NCBI GenBank assembly: GCA_050746185.1 | Contig: JBOGLA010000013.1 | Span: 1-64,000, forward strand | Length of the DNA stretch: 64,000 bases | Origin: PALSA-188 sp050746185 | Lineage (GTDB): Bacteria > Acidobacteriota > Terriglobia > Terriglobales > Acidobacteriaceae | Reading direction: 5' to 3' | Shown: positions 24,615 to 33,494 of the stretch, piece by piece | How the letters are laid out: each line of letters begins with the position of its first letter | Numbering within the stretch: the first letter of the stretch is position 1 | The notes under the pieces: generated by a model | The model's input: only the letters and a program-made list of their open reading frames with translations | What the model was told of the DNA's origin: nothing | Database searches by the model: none | Translations under genes and position numbers: made by a program

Positions 24615-27600
24615 CTACGATACCACTGATGGTAACGCGTTGGTCCCGGCGAGATCCTCCAACAATCTCTGCAGGTGCTGGAGAACATCCGCGGGCTCGT
24701 TGGTCTTCAGAGAAAATTTCAAGGTTCCATCAGGCGCGAATTGCGCGCCGCGATGCGTGGACACGAAGCGCGCCAGTTTCTCAGAATCAATCGCCGCATT
24801 CTCGCGGAACTTAATAGTCATAAAATCACGCTTCCGCTCGATTACTGTGGCTCCAACGTCCACCGCCAGAAGCTTGAGTGAAGCATAGTCCAAGAGGTTG
24901 CGTACGGCAGGAGGCGGTTCGCCATAGCGGTCTCGCAGCTCCGCTCCTACCTCGTTCAATTGCGATTCGGTTTCAATCGCCGCAACCCGCTTGTACATTC
25001 GCAAACGCTGATTTTCTTCGGAAATATATTCCGCTGGAATTCGGATGTTCACGCCGAGGTTCAGCTGAGTTGCAGCCTCGTCCGCAGGTGCCTCGCCTTT
25101 CATTTCGCGGACGGCACGATCGAGCATCTGCGTGTAAAGCTCGAATCCTACGGCTTCGATGTGACCGCTCTGTTCTCCACCCAACAGATTACCTGCGCCT
25201 CGCAGTTCGAGATCGAGGGCCGCAATTTTGAAGCCTGCGCCCAGGTCGGAAAACTCCTTCAACGCGGCCAGTCTGCGTCGCGCGATCGGGGTAAGTTCGA
25301 TTTCGCGAGGCAACAGAAGATAGGCGTAGGCGCGGCGATTGGAGCGTCCCACGCGGCCGCGCAATTGATAAAGCTCAGACAGGCCGAGGCGTTCGGCGCG
25401 ATTAATCAAAATCGTATTGCAGAGCGGGATGTCGAGACCATTTTCGATGATCGTAGTCGCGACCAGGATGTCGGCTTCGTGATGCATGAACTTCAGCATC
25501 ACTTTTTCAAGTTCGCCCTCCGGCATTTGGCCGTGCCCGACGAGAATTCTCGCGCGGGGCACAAATTCCTGAAGCTTGGCAGCGATTTCCCAAATCGTAT
25601 CCACGCGATTATGCACGAAGTAGACCTGGCCGCCGCGATCGAGTTCCTGCTCAATGGCCGACTGCATGAGCTTTTCGTCCCAGTTCGCGACCACCGTCTG
25701 GATGGCAATGCGATCCTTGGGAGGCGTCTCGATCACGCTCATATCGCGCAGTCCCACCAATGACATGTGCAGGGTGCGCGGGATGGGGGTTGCCGACATG
25801 GTGAGAACATCCACTTCCTTGCGCATCTGCTTCAGACGCTCTTTGTGGCGAACGCCGAACCGTTGTTCTTCATCCACGATCAGAAGTCCGAGATCTGTAA
25901 ACTTTATGTCCTTCGAAAGCAGCCGGTGCGTGCCAATCAGGATATCAACCTTGCCGGATTCAACTTTCTGGAGGATATCTTTCTGCTGTTTCGCGCTCCG
26001 AAAGCGGCTGATCATCTCAATAGTTACGGGGAAGGCCGCGAAGCGCTGTTTGAATGTTTCGTAGTGCTGGAACGCGAGTACGGTTGTGGGGGCAAGAACC
26101 GCGACCTGCTTGTTGTCACTGACTGCTTTGAATGCCGCACGCATGGCGATTTCGGTTTTGCCGTAACCCACGTCGCCGCACAAAAGGCGGTCCATCGGTT
26201 GCGGCGATTCCATGTCGCGCTTAACGTCTGCGATGGCATAGTTCTGATCGTCGGTTTCGTTGTATTCGAATGCATCTTCAAATTCGCGCATCCATTCATT
26301 GCCTGGAGGAAAAGCGTGACCCTGCGCTGCCTTGCGCTGGGCATATAGTTTGAGCAGTTCGTCGGTCATATCCTTCATGGCGTTGCGAACCCGAGCCTTG
26401 GTTTTCGTCCAGGCCGCGGTGCCGAGATGGTTCAATGCGGGTTTGGCGCCTTCCGAAGAACGGTACTTCTGAATCAGATCCAACCGGGTCAAAGGAACGT
26501 AAAGGCGGGCGCCCTCAGCGTATTCAAGCAACATGAACTCGGCATTTCCATCGCCTTGATTGATTTCTTTCAAGCCCTGGTATTGGCCGATGCCGTGTTC
26601 GACGTGAACAACATAGTCACCGACCTGAAGATCGCGAAAGTCGGATAGGAACGCTGAGACCTTCGACCGTTGCTTTTGGGGACGGGTGACGACGGATTCA
26701 GACTCATCGAAAAGGTCGCGAGCGCCAAAGACCGTTAAATTCGCCTCGGGAAGCACAAACCCGTCGGGGACATACGCTTTCACCAGTGTGGCGGCAAGCA
26801 CCTCGCCCGCGAAGTAGGCAGTCTCATCGGCATAGCTTTCTCCGCCACGAGTTCTGCTACCGAGGCGGTAGGAGATTCCGTACTCGCTGAAAATATCCGC
26901 CAGCCGTTCGACCTCGCCGGTATTCGATACCGCGATTAAGACCCGCCTGCCTTCGGATATCTGTTTCTTCACTTCTTCAAGCATCGTGGGGATGGAGCCG
27001 TGAAACCGCTGCACGGGCTGCGTGTGCAGGGTTACGGCGGGAGCCTCCTGGCTCTTCGCCGTAGTGATTGCGAGATGCTCGAGATCCGCGCCGGGAAGAT
27101 TCCCGGCAGTTTCCCACCACTGATCCGGCGAGAAATACAAATCGGCGGGTCTTACAAGCGCTCCGACGCCGCTGGCTTCGTGCGCCGCTTCGATTCGCGT
27201 CCAGACATGATCGAGCTCCGGCTGGAGCGCCGCCGGTTCGTCAATCAACACCGCTGCGTTCGGCACTAAATCGAAAATACTGTGAGTGGCCCCGGCCACC
27301 GCGGCATAAGACTCCCATCCGGGGAAGGTGGTGACGCCAGCGGCGCGCACCGCCTGCTCCAAGAATTCTTCAGATCCGGCAGTGCGTTTCCCGGAAAGGC
27401 GGGAATGAATCGCGGTAAGGATCTCCGTGGTAACTGGAGTTTCGGTCAGCGGAAGCAATATAACTTCGTCCGCTGCGTCGGAAGACCTTTGAGACTCGGG
27501 ATCAAACTTTCGGATGGATTCTACTTCGTCGCCAAAAAACTCAATTCGCACGGGACGGTCAGCTTCGGGTGAGTAGACATCCAGAATTCCCCCACGCAGA

Positions 27601-28157
27601 GCGTACTCGCCGGGCATCTCAACTACATCGGTCGGGCTATACCCAACGGTATTCAAGTGGGCCAGCAATCCCTCGTGATCGAACGTTTCTCCGCGCTTCA
27701 GGGTGCGCGCCAGGTTCGCGTAATACTCGGCGGACCGCAGGCGAAGCGCCGCGGCGGCTATCGGTACCACAATGGTGGAGACCGCTCCAGTAGAAATCTT
27801 CCACAGAGCTACGGCGCGCTCTTCCTGAATTTCGGGATGGGGAGAGAGGTTTTGAAACGGCAAGACGTCCCGGGCGGGCAGGACGACGAAGGAATCTGCT
27901 TCTGGCGCTCCTAAGAGTTCAGAAAAAGCTTGCAGGACCGGGGCAAATTCCTCAGCGGATTTGTTATCTTGCACTATCAAAAATAGCCGTCGGCCCGTAG
28001 ATCTTTGCAGTAAAACGGTGATCAGGGCTTTGGCGGCAGGATTTAACCCGGAGATACCAATCCGCCCCGCGCCCTCCTTGATATGGGAGGCTGCACGCGC
28101 AAACTCAGGCAGTTTTTCCGCGTCCGCAAAGAGATCGCGGACGAATGGCAAGACCAT
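24615..28157 (-). CDS. mfd: Transcription-repair coupling factor
   Basis: 1180 residues, full length. It removes RNA polymerase stalled at DNA damage and brings in UvrA. The UvrB-like N-terminal region (residues 1-350) is followed by the CarD-like RNA-polymerase-binding domain near 509 (VGDYVVHVEHGIGQYQG). The helicase motor has Walker A near 661 (GDVGYGKTE), DEEQ near 760, the SATPIPRTLHMSL motif, and ATTIIENGLDIP near 900. The C-terminal TRCF domain is present. galU lies 21 bases downstream on the same strand. Confidence 0.97.
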   Translation of the reverse strand: MVLPFVRDLFADAEKLPEFARAASHIKEGAGRIGISGLNPAAKALITVLLQRSTGRRLFLIVQDNKSAEEFAPVLQAFSELLGAPEADSFVVLPARDVLPFQNLSPHPEIQEERAVALWKISTGAVSTIVVPIAAAALRLRSAEYYANLARTLKRGETFDHEGLLAHLNTVGYSPTDVVEMPGEYALRGGILDVYSPEADRPVRIEFFGDEVESIRKFDPESQRSSDAADEVILLPLTETPVTTEILTAIHSRLSGKRTAGSEEFLEQAVRAAGVTTFPGWESYAAVAGATHSIFDLVPNAAVLIDEPAALQPELDHVWTRIEAAHEASGVGALVRPADLYFSPDQWWETAGNLPGADLEHLAITTAKSQEAPAVTLHTQPVQRFHGSIPTMLEEVKKQISEGRRVLIAVSNTGEVERLADIFSEYGISYRLGSRTRGGESYADETAYFAGEVLAATLVKAYVPDGFVLPEANLTVFGARDLFDESESVVTRPQKQRSKVSAFLSDFRDLQVGDYVVHVEHGIGQYQGLKEINQGDGNAEFMLLEYAEGARLYVPLTRLDLIQKYRSSEGAKPALNHLGTAAWTKTKARVRNAMKDMTDELLKLYAQRKAAQGHAFPPGNEWMREFEDAFEYNETDDQNYAIADVKRDMESPQPMDRLLCGDVGYGKTEIAMRAAFKAVSDNKQVAVLAPTTVLAFQHYETFKQRFAAFPVTIEMISRFRSAKQQKDILQKVESGKVDILIGTHRLLSKDIKFTDLGLLIVDEEQRFGVRHKERLKQMRKEVDVLTMSATPIPRTLHMSLVGLRDMSVIETPPKDRIAIQTVVANWDEKLMQSAIEQELDRGGQVYFVHNRVDTIWEIAAKLQEFVPRARILVGHGQMPEGELEKVMLKFMHHEADILVATTIIENGLDIPLCNTILINRAERLGLSELYQLRGRVGRSNRRAYAYLLLPREIELTPIARRRLAALKEFSDLGAGFKIAALDLELRGAGNLLGGEQSGHIEAVGFELYTQMLDRAVREMKGEAPADEAATQLNLGVNIRIPAEYISEENQRLRMYKRVAAIETESQLNEVGAELRDRYGEPPPAVRNLLDYASLKLLAVDVGATVIERKRDFMTIKFRENAAIDSEKLARFVSTHRGAQFAPDGTLKFSLKTNEPADVLQHLQRLLEDLAGTNALPSVVS

Positions 28158-28206
28158 TGCATTAACATTCTAGCAGCAGCTTTTACCGTTCGAATGCGCA
28201 GGAGCA

Positions 28207-28223
28207 GGTGTCCTCACCTGCCC
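28207..28223. repeat. Dispersed repeat, copy 2 (inverted relative to 9562-9578)
   Basis: GGTGTCCTCACCTGCCC is the exact reverse complement of the 17-mer at 9562-9578. It is itself part of a small palindrome (CAGGTG/CACCTG). Confidence 0.6.
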
Positions 28224-28300
28224 ACCCCAAAAACAAAAACGAAGATGTCGGGGATGAGCGAACCTGGTGGGAAGCACCTGCCCCTTTTCGCTAGAACCAT

Positions 28301-28672
28301 CTAGCTCTGAGGCGTTGTCTCCTCAAGCGACAGTGCCTTCTTTTTTCCTCCGAAGCGAATCTCCGCCAGAGAATTGCTGCCATCATCATTTCTATTGATC
28401 ACTACAGAGTCTGCGGCTGGTGAACTATTCAGATCAATTACATGGGCCGGCGCGGTCGCCATAACTTTCTTGCCTTTTACGAAACTGACCTGCACGTTGG
28501 GACCGGTGCCATCCCACATAACCACGTACTCGCCCGCCGCTAGAAGCTTTCCGTTTACAGTTACCGTTGTGCTCACTTGCACCAGGCCCTTGTTATTAGA
28601 GGCGAAAGCGCTCGCAGTCAACAACAAAGCGATTGCGATCGCGAACGCCCGGGGAATGTTCGAGATTTTCAT
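28301..28672 (-). CDS. Exported hypothetical protein, 123 aa
   Basis: A signal peptide (IPRAFAIAIALLLTASAFA) precedes about 98 mature residues of beta-strand character: VSTTVTVNGKLLAAGEYVVMWDG and VSFVKGKKVMATAPAHVIDL. GGAG lies six bases before the ATG at 28672. Short secreted proteins of this kind, often with a GKLLxxGxY motif, are numerous in acidobacteria, but I know no function. It is downstream of a highly folded region (28778-29020) that on this strand would form a long 5' leader. Confidence 0.65.
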   Translation of the reverse strand: MKISNIPRAFAIAIALLLTASAFASNNKGLVQVSTTVTVNGKLLAAGEYVVMWDGTGPNVQVSFVKGKKVMATAPAHVIDLNSSPAADSVVINRNDDGSNSLAEIRFGGKKKALSLEETTPQS

Positions 28673-28777
28673 GGAAACTCCATTTCTTTCCCGATCAGCG
28701 TCGGGAAGCGATCTCGGCGGCCAGGGCCCGCATGCCCGAAAATCTTGAATTTAATTATGCAGAGCCTACAATGTTGC

Positions 28778-29020
28778 CGGGGCTAAGAAGGAACGGCGCA
28801 AAACCGGTCCCGCTTGGGGATCGCGCGCACCTGGCCGCCAAACCGAGAGTGGACGCGATCCCCTTGCCCCGAAGTGTTTCACGGCATCGCGGTGCGATGG
28901 TCGTGGCTGGATGTACGCATCTCCCGCCGAAAAGTTTCTGTGTTACGGGAGTGACGCGTACACTCTTGGACGGAAAGACCGTCCTGTGGTTAGCGCACGG
29001 TAAGTTTTTGGAAAACTTAC
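28778..29020. ncRNA. Highly structured intergenic region, candidate ncRNA or leader
   Basis: Four strong hairpins fill about 240 bases. One: CGGGGC 28778-28783 with GCCCCG 28866-28871, enclosing GGGGATCGCG 28816-28825 with CGCGATCCCC 28854-28863. Two: TGTACGC 28912-28918 with GCGTACA 28956-28962, enclosing CTCCCG 28921-28926 with CGGGAG 28946-28951. Three: GGACGG 28968-28973 with CCGTCC 28979-28984. Four: GTAAGTTTT 29000-29008 with AAAACTTAC 29012-29020. No protein is likely here. The strand is not determined; on the minus strand it would be a leader of the gene at 28301-28672. I cannot match it to a known family. Confidence 0.5.
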
Positions 29021-29061
29021 ATTCTGTGGGTGTTCTGTTGAGTGAGGCTTCGCCGAGTTTT

Positions 29062-29589
29062 TTAGATTTTCTTGCGGGCTTTCGTGCGGGCGTTGGAAGG
29101 TTTCTTTTTCGTCGGCTCTAAATTCAATAAGACGGTCACATGAGCGATGGCGGCATTGTCCGTTCCCATGCCTTCCGGCGTTTTGGCTTTAATGCCGACG
29201 CGGTTTTCCGGAATTCGAAATAATTCCGCAACCCGAGCGCGAATCGCGGCGGCATGGGGACCGATCTTCGGCGCAGCCAGGATGAGCGTGCAGTCGAGGT
29301 TGCCAACGGCGTAGCCGGCAGCGCGAACTCGTCTTGACGCCTCAGTTAGGAAAACAGCGGAGTCAGCGCCCTTCCAGCGCGAGTCGGATGGTGAGAACAA
29401 CGAACCAATGTCGGGAGCCGCAACGGCGCCAAGCAATGCATCGGTGATTGCATGCAGCAAAACATCTCCATCGGAATGGCCGCCCAATCCTTTTGAGTGA
29501 GGGATCGTGACGCCGCCGATCTTAAGCGGAATGCCGCGTCTGAACTCATGAGAGTCCCAGCCGTAGCCGATACGAAGTTTTGGTTTCAA
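29062..29589 (-). CDS. ispF: 2-C-methyl-D-erythritol 2,4-cyclodiphosphate synthase
   Basis: 175 residues; makes the cyclic diphosphate intermediate of the non-mevalonate isoprenoid pathway. Zinc ligands are in RIGYGWDSHEF (Asp12, His14) and the loop GGHSDGDVLLHAITDALLG. The CDP-binding end has IKAKTPEGMG. About 15 extra lysine/arginine-rich residues at the C-terminus exceed the usual length. ispD lies 58 bases upstream on the same strand. Confidence 0.96.
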   Translation of the reverse strand: MKPKLRIGYGWDSHEFRRGIPLKIGGVTIPHSKGLGGHSDGDVLLHAITDALLGAVAAPDIGSLFSPSDSRWKGADSAVFLTEASRRVRAAGYAVGNLDCTLILAAPKIGPHAAAIRARVAELFRIPENRVGIKAKTPEGMGTDNAAIAHVTVLLNLEPTKKKPSNARTKARKKI

Positions 29590-29610
29590 GTAATGATTCC
29601 CATTTAAGAA

Positions 29611-29636
29611 AACTCAGTTTCCAGTTCTCAGTTTCG
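29611..29636. repeat. Intergenic GAACTG/AACTTG-type short repeat
   Basis: On the minus strand this reads CTGAGAACTGGAAACTGAG. Similar strings lie at 46847-46866, 54841-54856 and 63865-63893, all between genes. It appears to be a degenerate dispersed element. Confidence 0.35.
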
Positions 29637-29647
29637 GCGGATCACGA

Positions 29648-30367
29648 TCAGTTCGCGCTCTTAAGATAAAACTCGGCGAGTTCTAAATCCGATGGATTCG
29701 TGATTTTAATGTTTCTTACGGAGCCCATCACCACGGCAACTTCGTGTCCCGAGCGCTCAACCAGCGATGACTCGTCCGTCCCCAGGAAACCGTCTGCATC
29801 CGCTTCATCGAATGCCTTTTTAAGAACATCATACCGAAAGCCCTGAGGTGTTTGCGCCATGACCAGACGCTCGCGCGGCATGGTGGCGGTGATGATCGCG
29901 CCATCGGCAGTTCGATCCACCTGCTTCACGGTATCAACCGCTGGCAACCCGGCAATTGCAGCGCCATATTTCATGGCTCCCTGAATCACGTCCTGAATAA
30001 TTTGATTGGTAACAAAGGGGCGAACGCCGTCGTGGACAAGCACAATGTCCTCAGGCGCGGCGGTGACCGCAGCCAGGGCTTTGGCGACGGAGTGCTGCCG
30101 GTGTTCGCCGCCTTCCACCAACTGGATGTCGGTCAAGCCCTCCTTGTCTAATCGCGCGCGAAAAGATTGGATTTCATTCTTGCGCAATGCGATCCATATT
30201 CCGGAGAGACTCGGTGTAGCGGAGAATTTACGTATTGTATGAATCAGAATCGGCGTCCCACCCAGTTCAGCAAATTGCTTCGCACTCCCCTTTTTTCGCG
30301 ATGAGTCCGCAGAGGACGCCATGCGCGTACCCAACCCCGCAGCGGGAATGATAACAATCACCTTCAT
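29648..30367 (-). CDS. ispD: 2-C-methyl-D-erythritol 4-phosphate cytidylyltransferase
   Basis: 239 residues; joins CTP to methylerythritol phosphate in the non-mevalonate pathway. The nucleotide-binding start IPAAGLGTRM is clear, with KQFAELGGTPILIHTI, VEGGEHRQHSV and VLVHDGVRPFV following in the family order. Between the GTRM motif and KQF there is a polar insert of about 12 residues (ADSSRKKGSA). ispF is immediately downstream. Confidence 0.95.
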   Translation of the reverse strand: MKVIVIIPAAGLGTRMASSADSSRKKGSAKQFAELGGTPILIHTIRKFSATPSLSGIWIALRKNEIQSFRARLDKEGLTDIQLVEGGEHRQHSVAKALAAVTAAPEDIVLVHDGVRPFVTNQIIQDVIQGAMKYGAAIAGLPAVDTVKQVDRTADGAIITATMPRERLVMAQTPQGFRYDVLKKAFDEADADGFLGTDESSLVERSGHEVAVVMGSVRNIKITNPSDLELAEFYLKSAN

Positions 30368-30513
30368 GGGGGCGATCAGTATACGAGGGCCAGAGTCTCA
30401 GTTCAAACCAGAGGGTGCGCCGAACCGACCCTATGGCTACAGGAAGTTTTAGTAAAGCCTACATGCTGGCAGTGATGTTCATTTCCGGTGGAAGAGACGA
30501 TACTCGACGGGTC

Positions 30514-30930
30514 ATGGATCTGCATATGCGCCGCCTTCATAATCATTCATGGTTGCCGTTGATTGGTTACTGCACGTTCGCCGTGCTGGCGTCGGCACTG
30601 GCGCTGGCGATTGTGCTGGCGGGCGCAAGTGTTGTATTTGCCGCGGGAGCGGCAGACGCTGAAGCGGCGTCCCCGGCGAGCTTTACCGGCATGGTGACCG
30701 ATGAATATTGCGGCGCGAAACACGAGCGCTATCCGGGAAAGAGCGCTTCAGAATGCGCGAGATTGTGCGCGCTGAATGGCGCTAAGTACGAACTGATTGA
30801 GGGTGACAAGGTTTATACGCTTGCAGGTAAAGATTTGGCGCTCGATAAGTTGGCAGGCCGGCGATCTATAGTTACGGGAACCCTGCAAGGCACGGTGATC
30901 AATGTGATTTCCGTTGCTCCTGAGCACTAA
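30514..30930 (+). CDS. Exported hypothetical protein with conserved cysteines
   Basis: About 138 residues from the ATG at 30514 (or 12 bases later). A signal or anchor segment (WLPLIGYCTFAVLASALALAIVLAG) is followed by a short domain: FTGMVTDEYCGAKHE, SASECARLCALNGAKYELIEGDKVYTLAG. Three cysteines and the TDxxCGAKH pattern recur in small acidobacterial exported proteins; they may bind a metal or haem, but I know no experiment. It is on the opposite strand to its neighbours, between ispD and the PIN/TRAM gene. Confidence 0.65.
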   Translation: MDLHMRRLHNHSWLPLIGYCTFAVLASALALAIVLAGASVVFAAGAADAEAASPASFTGMVTDEYCGAKHERYPGKSASECARLCALNGAKYELIEGDKVYTLAGKDLALDKLAGRRSIVTGTLQGTVINVISVAPEH

Positions 30931-30954
30931 GCCGCGGAACGAATCCATCCGCTT

Positions 30955-32049
30955 TCAACTATTCTCAACTGTGCGAATGGCGATAATGGGTTGAGGCGCC
31001 TTCATTTCGCTTGTTATGCCCGAATTGACGGCGATGGCGGGCCTGGAGTCGGGACGCGCGCCTGACTTTTCATCCCACTTGCCGAAAATCATTTTTCCCG
31101 CTGTGGTCTGAAGAACGGATGTGACGGACACATCCACGTTCTTTCCAATCATTTTCCGGGCATTATCCACTACCACCATGGTGCCGTCATCCAGGTACGC
31201 GACTCCCTGGTTGTATTCTTTGCCCTCCTTCAAGATGAAGACCCGCATAGTCTCACCCGGCAGCACGATTGGTTTTAAAGTGTTCGCGAGTTCGTTAATG
31301 TTGAGAACCTCGACTCCCTGAAGTTGAGCGACTTTGTTCAGATTGAAGTCATTGGTGATGATCTTCCCCTCGTAAACCTTGGCCAGTTCGATGAGCTTAA
31401 GGTCTACTTCGCGAACCGCGGGAAAGTCGTCTTCCACAATCTGAATCTGCACGCAAGCGATCTTTTGGAGCCGCTGCAAGATGTCCAGGCCGCGGCGGCC
31501 GCGATTGCGCTTCAGGGAATCAGCGGAGTCAGCGACCAATTGCAATTCGCGAAGAACAAATTGGGGAGTGAGGATGACGCCGTCGAGGAATCCCGTCTCG
31601 GCGATATCTGCAATGCGGCCGTCAATAATGACGCTGGTGTCGAGAATCTTGTAGGCCGTTTTCCCGTGTTTTTCGCCGCCGAAGATGCCTCCCAGGGCAG
31701 CGAGGTTGAGCAGATCGCCCTTATTGGCTCCCACCACCAGCCCAACATAGGCCATCAACAACATGACCATCAGTTGAAGAAAACTTTGAGTTGGGCCCGC
31801 AGGAATGCTGTCTCGAATGACGAGCGCGAAAAGGTAGGCGCCGAAAATACCCAAAACGCTGCCGATGGCCGCGCCAATTAAACGAGTGAGACTGGCGACG
31901 CGCAACCGCCACTCGAATACAACAATGGCCACGCCGATGAGTATCCCGATTCCGGCGTCCACGTTCGCGGGCAGCGAAAAGGGCCGCACGAGATAACAAG
32001 TGATGGCTACAAAAACAACAAATATGACGCGAATGAGTGCCAAATCCAC
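30955..32049 (-). CDS. PIN/TRAM-domain membrane protein, YacL family
   Basis: 364 residues. Four membrane helices at the N-terminus (to about residue 110) are followed by a PIN nuclease domain with acidic residues in KILDTSVIIDGRIADI and IITNDFNLNKVA, then a C-terminal TRAM domain that binds RNA (from VLPGETMRVFILKEGKE to about TAGKMIFGKW). The natural substrate of this family is not known. In many bacteria it sits directly before ispD-ispF; here the same order is kept but a short plus-strand gene lies between. Confidence 0.88.
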   Translation of the reverse strand: MDLALIRVIFVVFVAITCYLVRPFSLPANVDAGIGILIGVAIVVFEWRLRVASLTRLIGAAIGSVLGIFGAYLFALVIRDSIPAGPTQSFLQLMVMLLMAYVGLVVGANKGDLLNLAALGGIFGGEKHGKTAYKILDTSVIIDGRIADIAETGFLDGVILTPQFVLRELQLVADSADSLKRNRGRRGLDILQRLQKIACVQIQIVEDDFPAVREVDLKLIELAKVYEGKIITNDFNLNKVAQLQGVEVLNINELANTLKPIVLPGETMRVFILKEGKEYNQGVAYLDDGTMVVVDNARKMIGKNVDVSVTSVLQTTAGKMIFGKWDEKSGARPDSRPAIAVNSGITSEMKAPQPIIAIRTVENS

Positions 32050-32235
32050 GGACGACCTCCCCGGGCTCGATTATTCCTGGATCAAGATCAAGCCCATGCC
32101 AGCCAAACTGGCTAATCGTACGGCTGGCGAAAATTATACGGGGCTATGAAAATAAATATTAAAGATGCCCCGCTGCAATGCGAAGCTACCGAACCAGTGC
32201 CGCATTTCGTCATGAAGTATATACCCAGCGCAAAG

Positions 32236-32303
32236 AGGCCTGAATCCTAAAGATGCCTGAATCCTAAAGAGGCCTGAATCCTAAAGATGCCTGAATCCTA
32301 AAG
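32236..32303. repeat. Tandem repeat, four units of 17 bases
   Basis: Units AGGCCTGAATCCTAAAG and ATGCCTGAATCCTAAAG alternate (A-B-A-B) at 32236, 32253, 32270 and 32287, so it is a 34-base unit duplicated once. It lies in the 386-base gap upstream of the aldo/keto reductase, which otherwise shows nothing I can name. It is too short and lacks spacers to be a CRISPR array. Confidence 0.9.
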
Positions 32304-32435
32304 ATGCGAAGCTCGGCCGTCAGGCGGTGTAACCCGAAAGACCGCTCGACTTCGGGCGGCTGCTACACTGCGTTCATCCAGTTTGCAGTCATCGGTTGTC
32401 TTTTGCCCGGTCGCCGGCAAACCAAAGGGATTGCA

Positions 32436-33419
32436 ATGAAATATCGTCAGCTCGGGCGGACCGGTTGGAAGGTTTCCGAAATCAGTTTCGGAGCTTGGGC
32501 GATTGGAGGGTCGTGGGGCAACGTATCGGATGCGGAGGCTCTGGCCGCGCTTAATAAGGCGATTGACTGCGGCGTTAACTTTCTGGACACTGCCGACGTG
32601 TACGGGGACGGCCGAAGCCAGCGTTTGATTGCGGAAGTTAAAAAAAGCCGCAAGGACAAGATCATCGTCGCTACCAAAGCCGGGCGGCGCCTGCCCGCGC
32701 AGACGGTGGAAGGATATAGCCGGGAGAATCTCGCCTTATGGATTGAAGACAGCCTGCGAAATCTCAAGACGGATTGCCTTGATCTGCTTCAACTCCATTG
32801 TCCGCCAACTGAGGTTTATTACCGGCCTGAAGTTTTCGCGATTCTCGATGATCTTGTGACTGCCGGCAAGATTCGATTCTATGGTGTCAGCGTTGAGAAG
32901 GTGGAAGAAGGGCTGAAAGCGATTGAGTTTCCCAATGTGCAGAGTGTACAGATAATCTTCAATTGCTTCCGGCAACGGCCCGCTGAACTTTTCTTTCCGC
33001 GGGCGAAGCAGAAGCAGGTCGGCATCCTTGCGCGGGTTCCGCTGGCCAGCGGATTGCTGACCGGAAAGTTTCGTCCGGAATCAAAGTTCGCCGCGGATGA
33101 TCATCGCAACTTCAATCGTCATGGAGAAGTGTTCGACGTGGGAGAGACATTTTCCGGCGTGGACTACGGCGCCGGGCTCAAAGCGGTCGAGGAGCTTCGC
33201 AGCGTGCTGCCAAACAACTTTTCGATGAGCCAGTTTGCGTTGCGGTGGATCCTAATGTTCGATGCTGTGAGCTGCGCGATCCCTGGAGGCAAACGCCCGC
33301 AGCAAGTTGCGGATAATTGCCGTGCGTCGGATTTGCCGGTTCTCGAACCTGCGGTCATGGACGCGGTGCGGCATATTTATGACACGCGGATTCGGCCCCA
33401 GGTTCATCCGCGGTGGTAA
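32436..33419 (+). CDS. Aldo/keto reductase
   Basis: 328 residues from the ATG at 32436, which has AAGGGA upstream and the family start MKYRQLGRTGWKVSEISFG. It reduces aldehydes or ketones with NADPH in the cytoplasm; the substrate is unknown. Catalytic region: FLDTADVYGDGRSQRLIAE (Asp and Tyr), IVATKAGRR (Lys) and LDLLQLHCP (His). The cofactor loop is at AIPGGKRPQQVADN. It belongs to the general-stress/YajO-like branch. The sodium symporter gene follows 75 bases later. Confidence 0.9.
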   Translation: MKYRQLGRTGWKVSEISFGAWAIGGSWGNVSDAEALAALNKAIDCGVNFLDTADVYGDGRSQRLIAEVKKSRKDKIIVATKAGRRLPAQTVEGYSRENLALWIEDSLRNLKTDCLDLLQLHCPPTEVYYRPEVFAILDDLVTAGKIRFYGVSVEKVEEGLKAIEFPNVQSVQIIFNCFRQRPAELFFPRAKQKQVGILARVPLASGLLTGKFRPESKFAADDHRNFNRHGEVFDVGETFSGVDYGAGLKAVEELRSVLPNNFSMSQFALRWILMFDAVSCAIPGGKRPQQVADNCRASDLPVLEPAVMDAVRHIYDTRIRPQVHPRW

Positions 33420-33494
33420 TTTCTCTTTGTTTGTTGTCTTCTCGAACATCAGGATAGGTCGAAGCATGCACTCAACCTCAAAGGTCGCCAAATT

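Noticed and set aside
24960..25763. 267-codon plus-strand frame inside mfd
   Set aside because: Antisense of the helicase domain, without protein-like features.
32236..32303. Tandem repeats as a possible CRISPR array
   Set aside because: Units are directly adjacent with no spacers and no cas genes are near.
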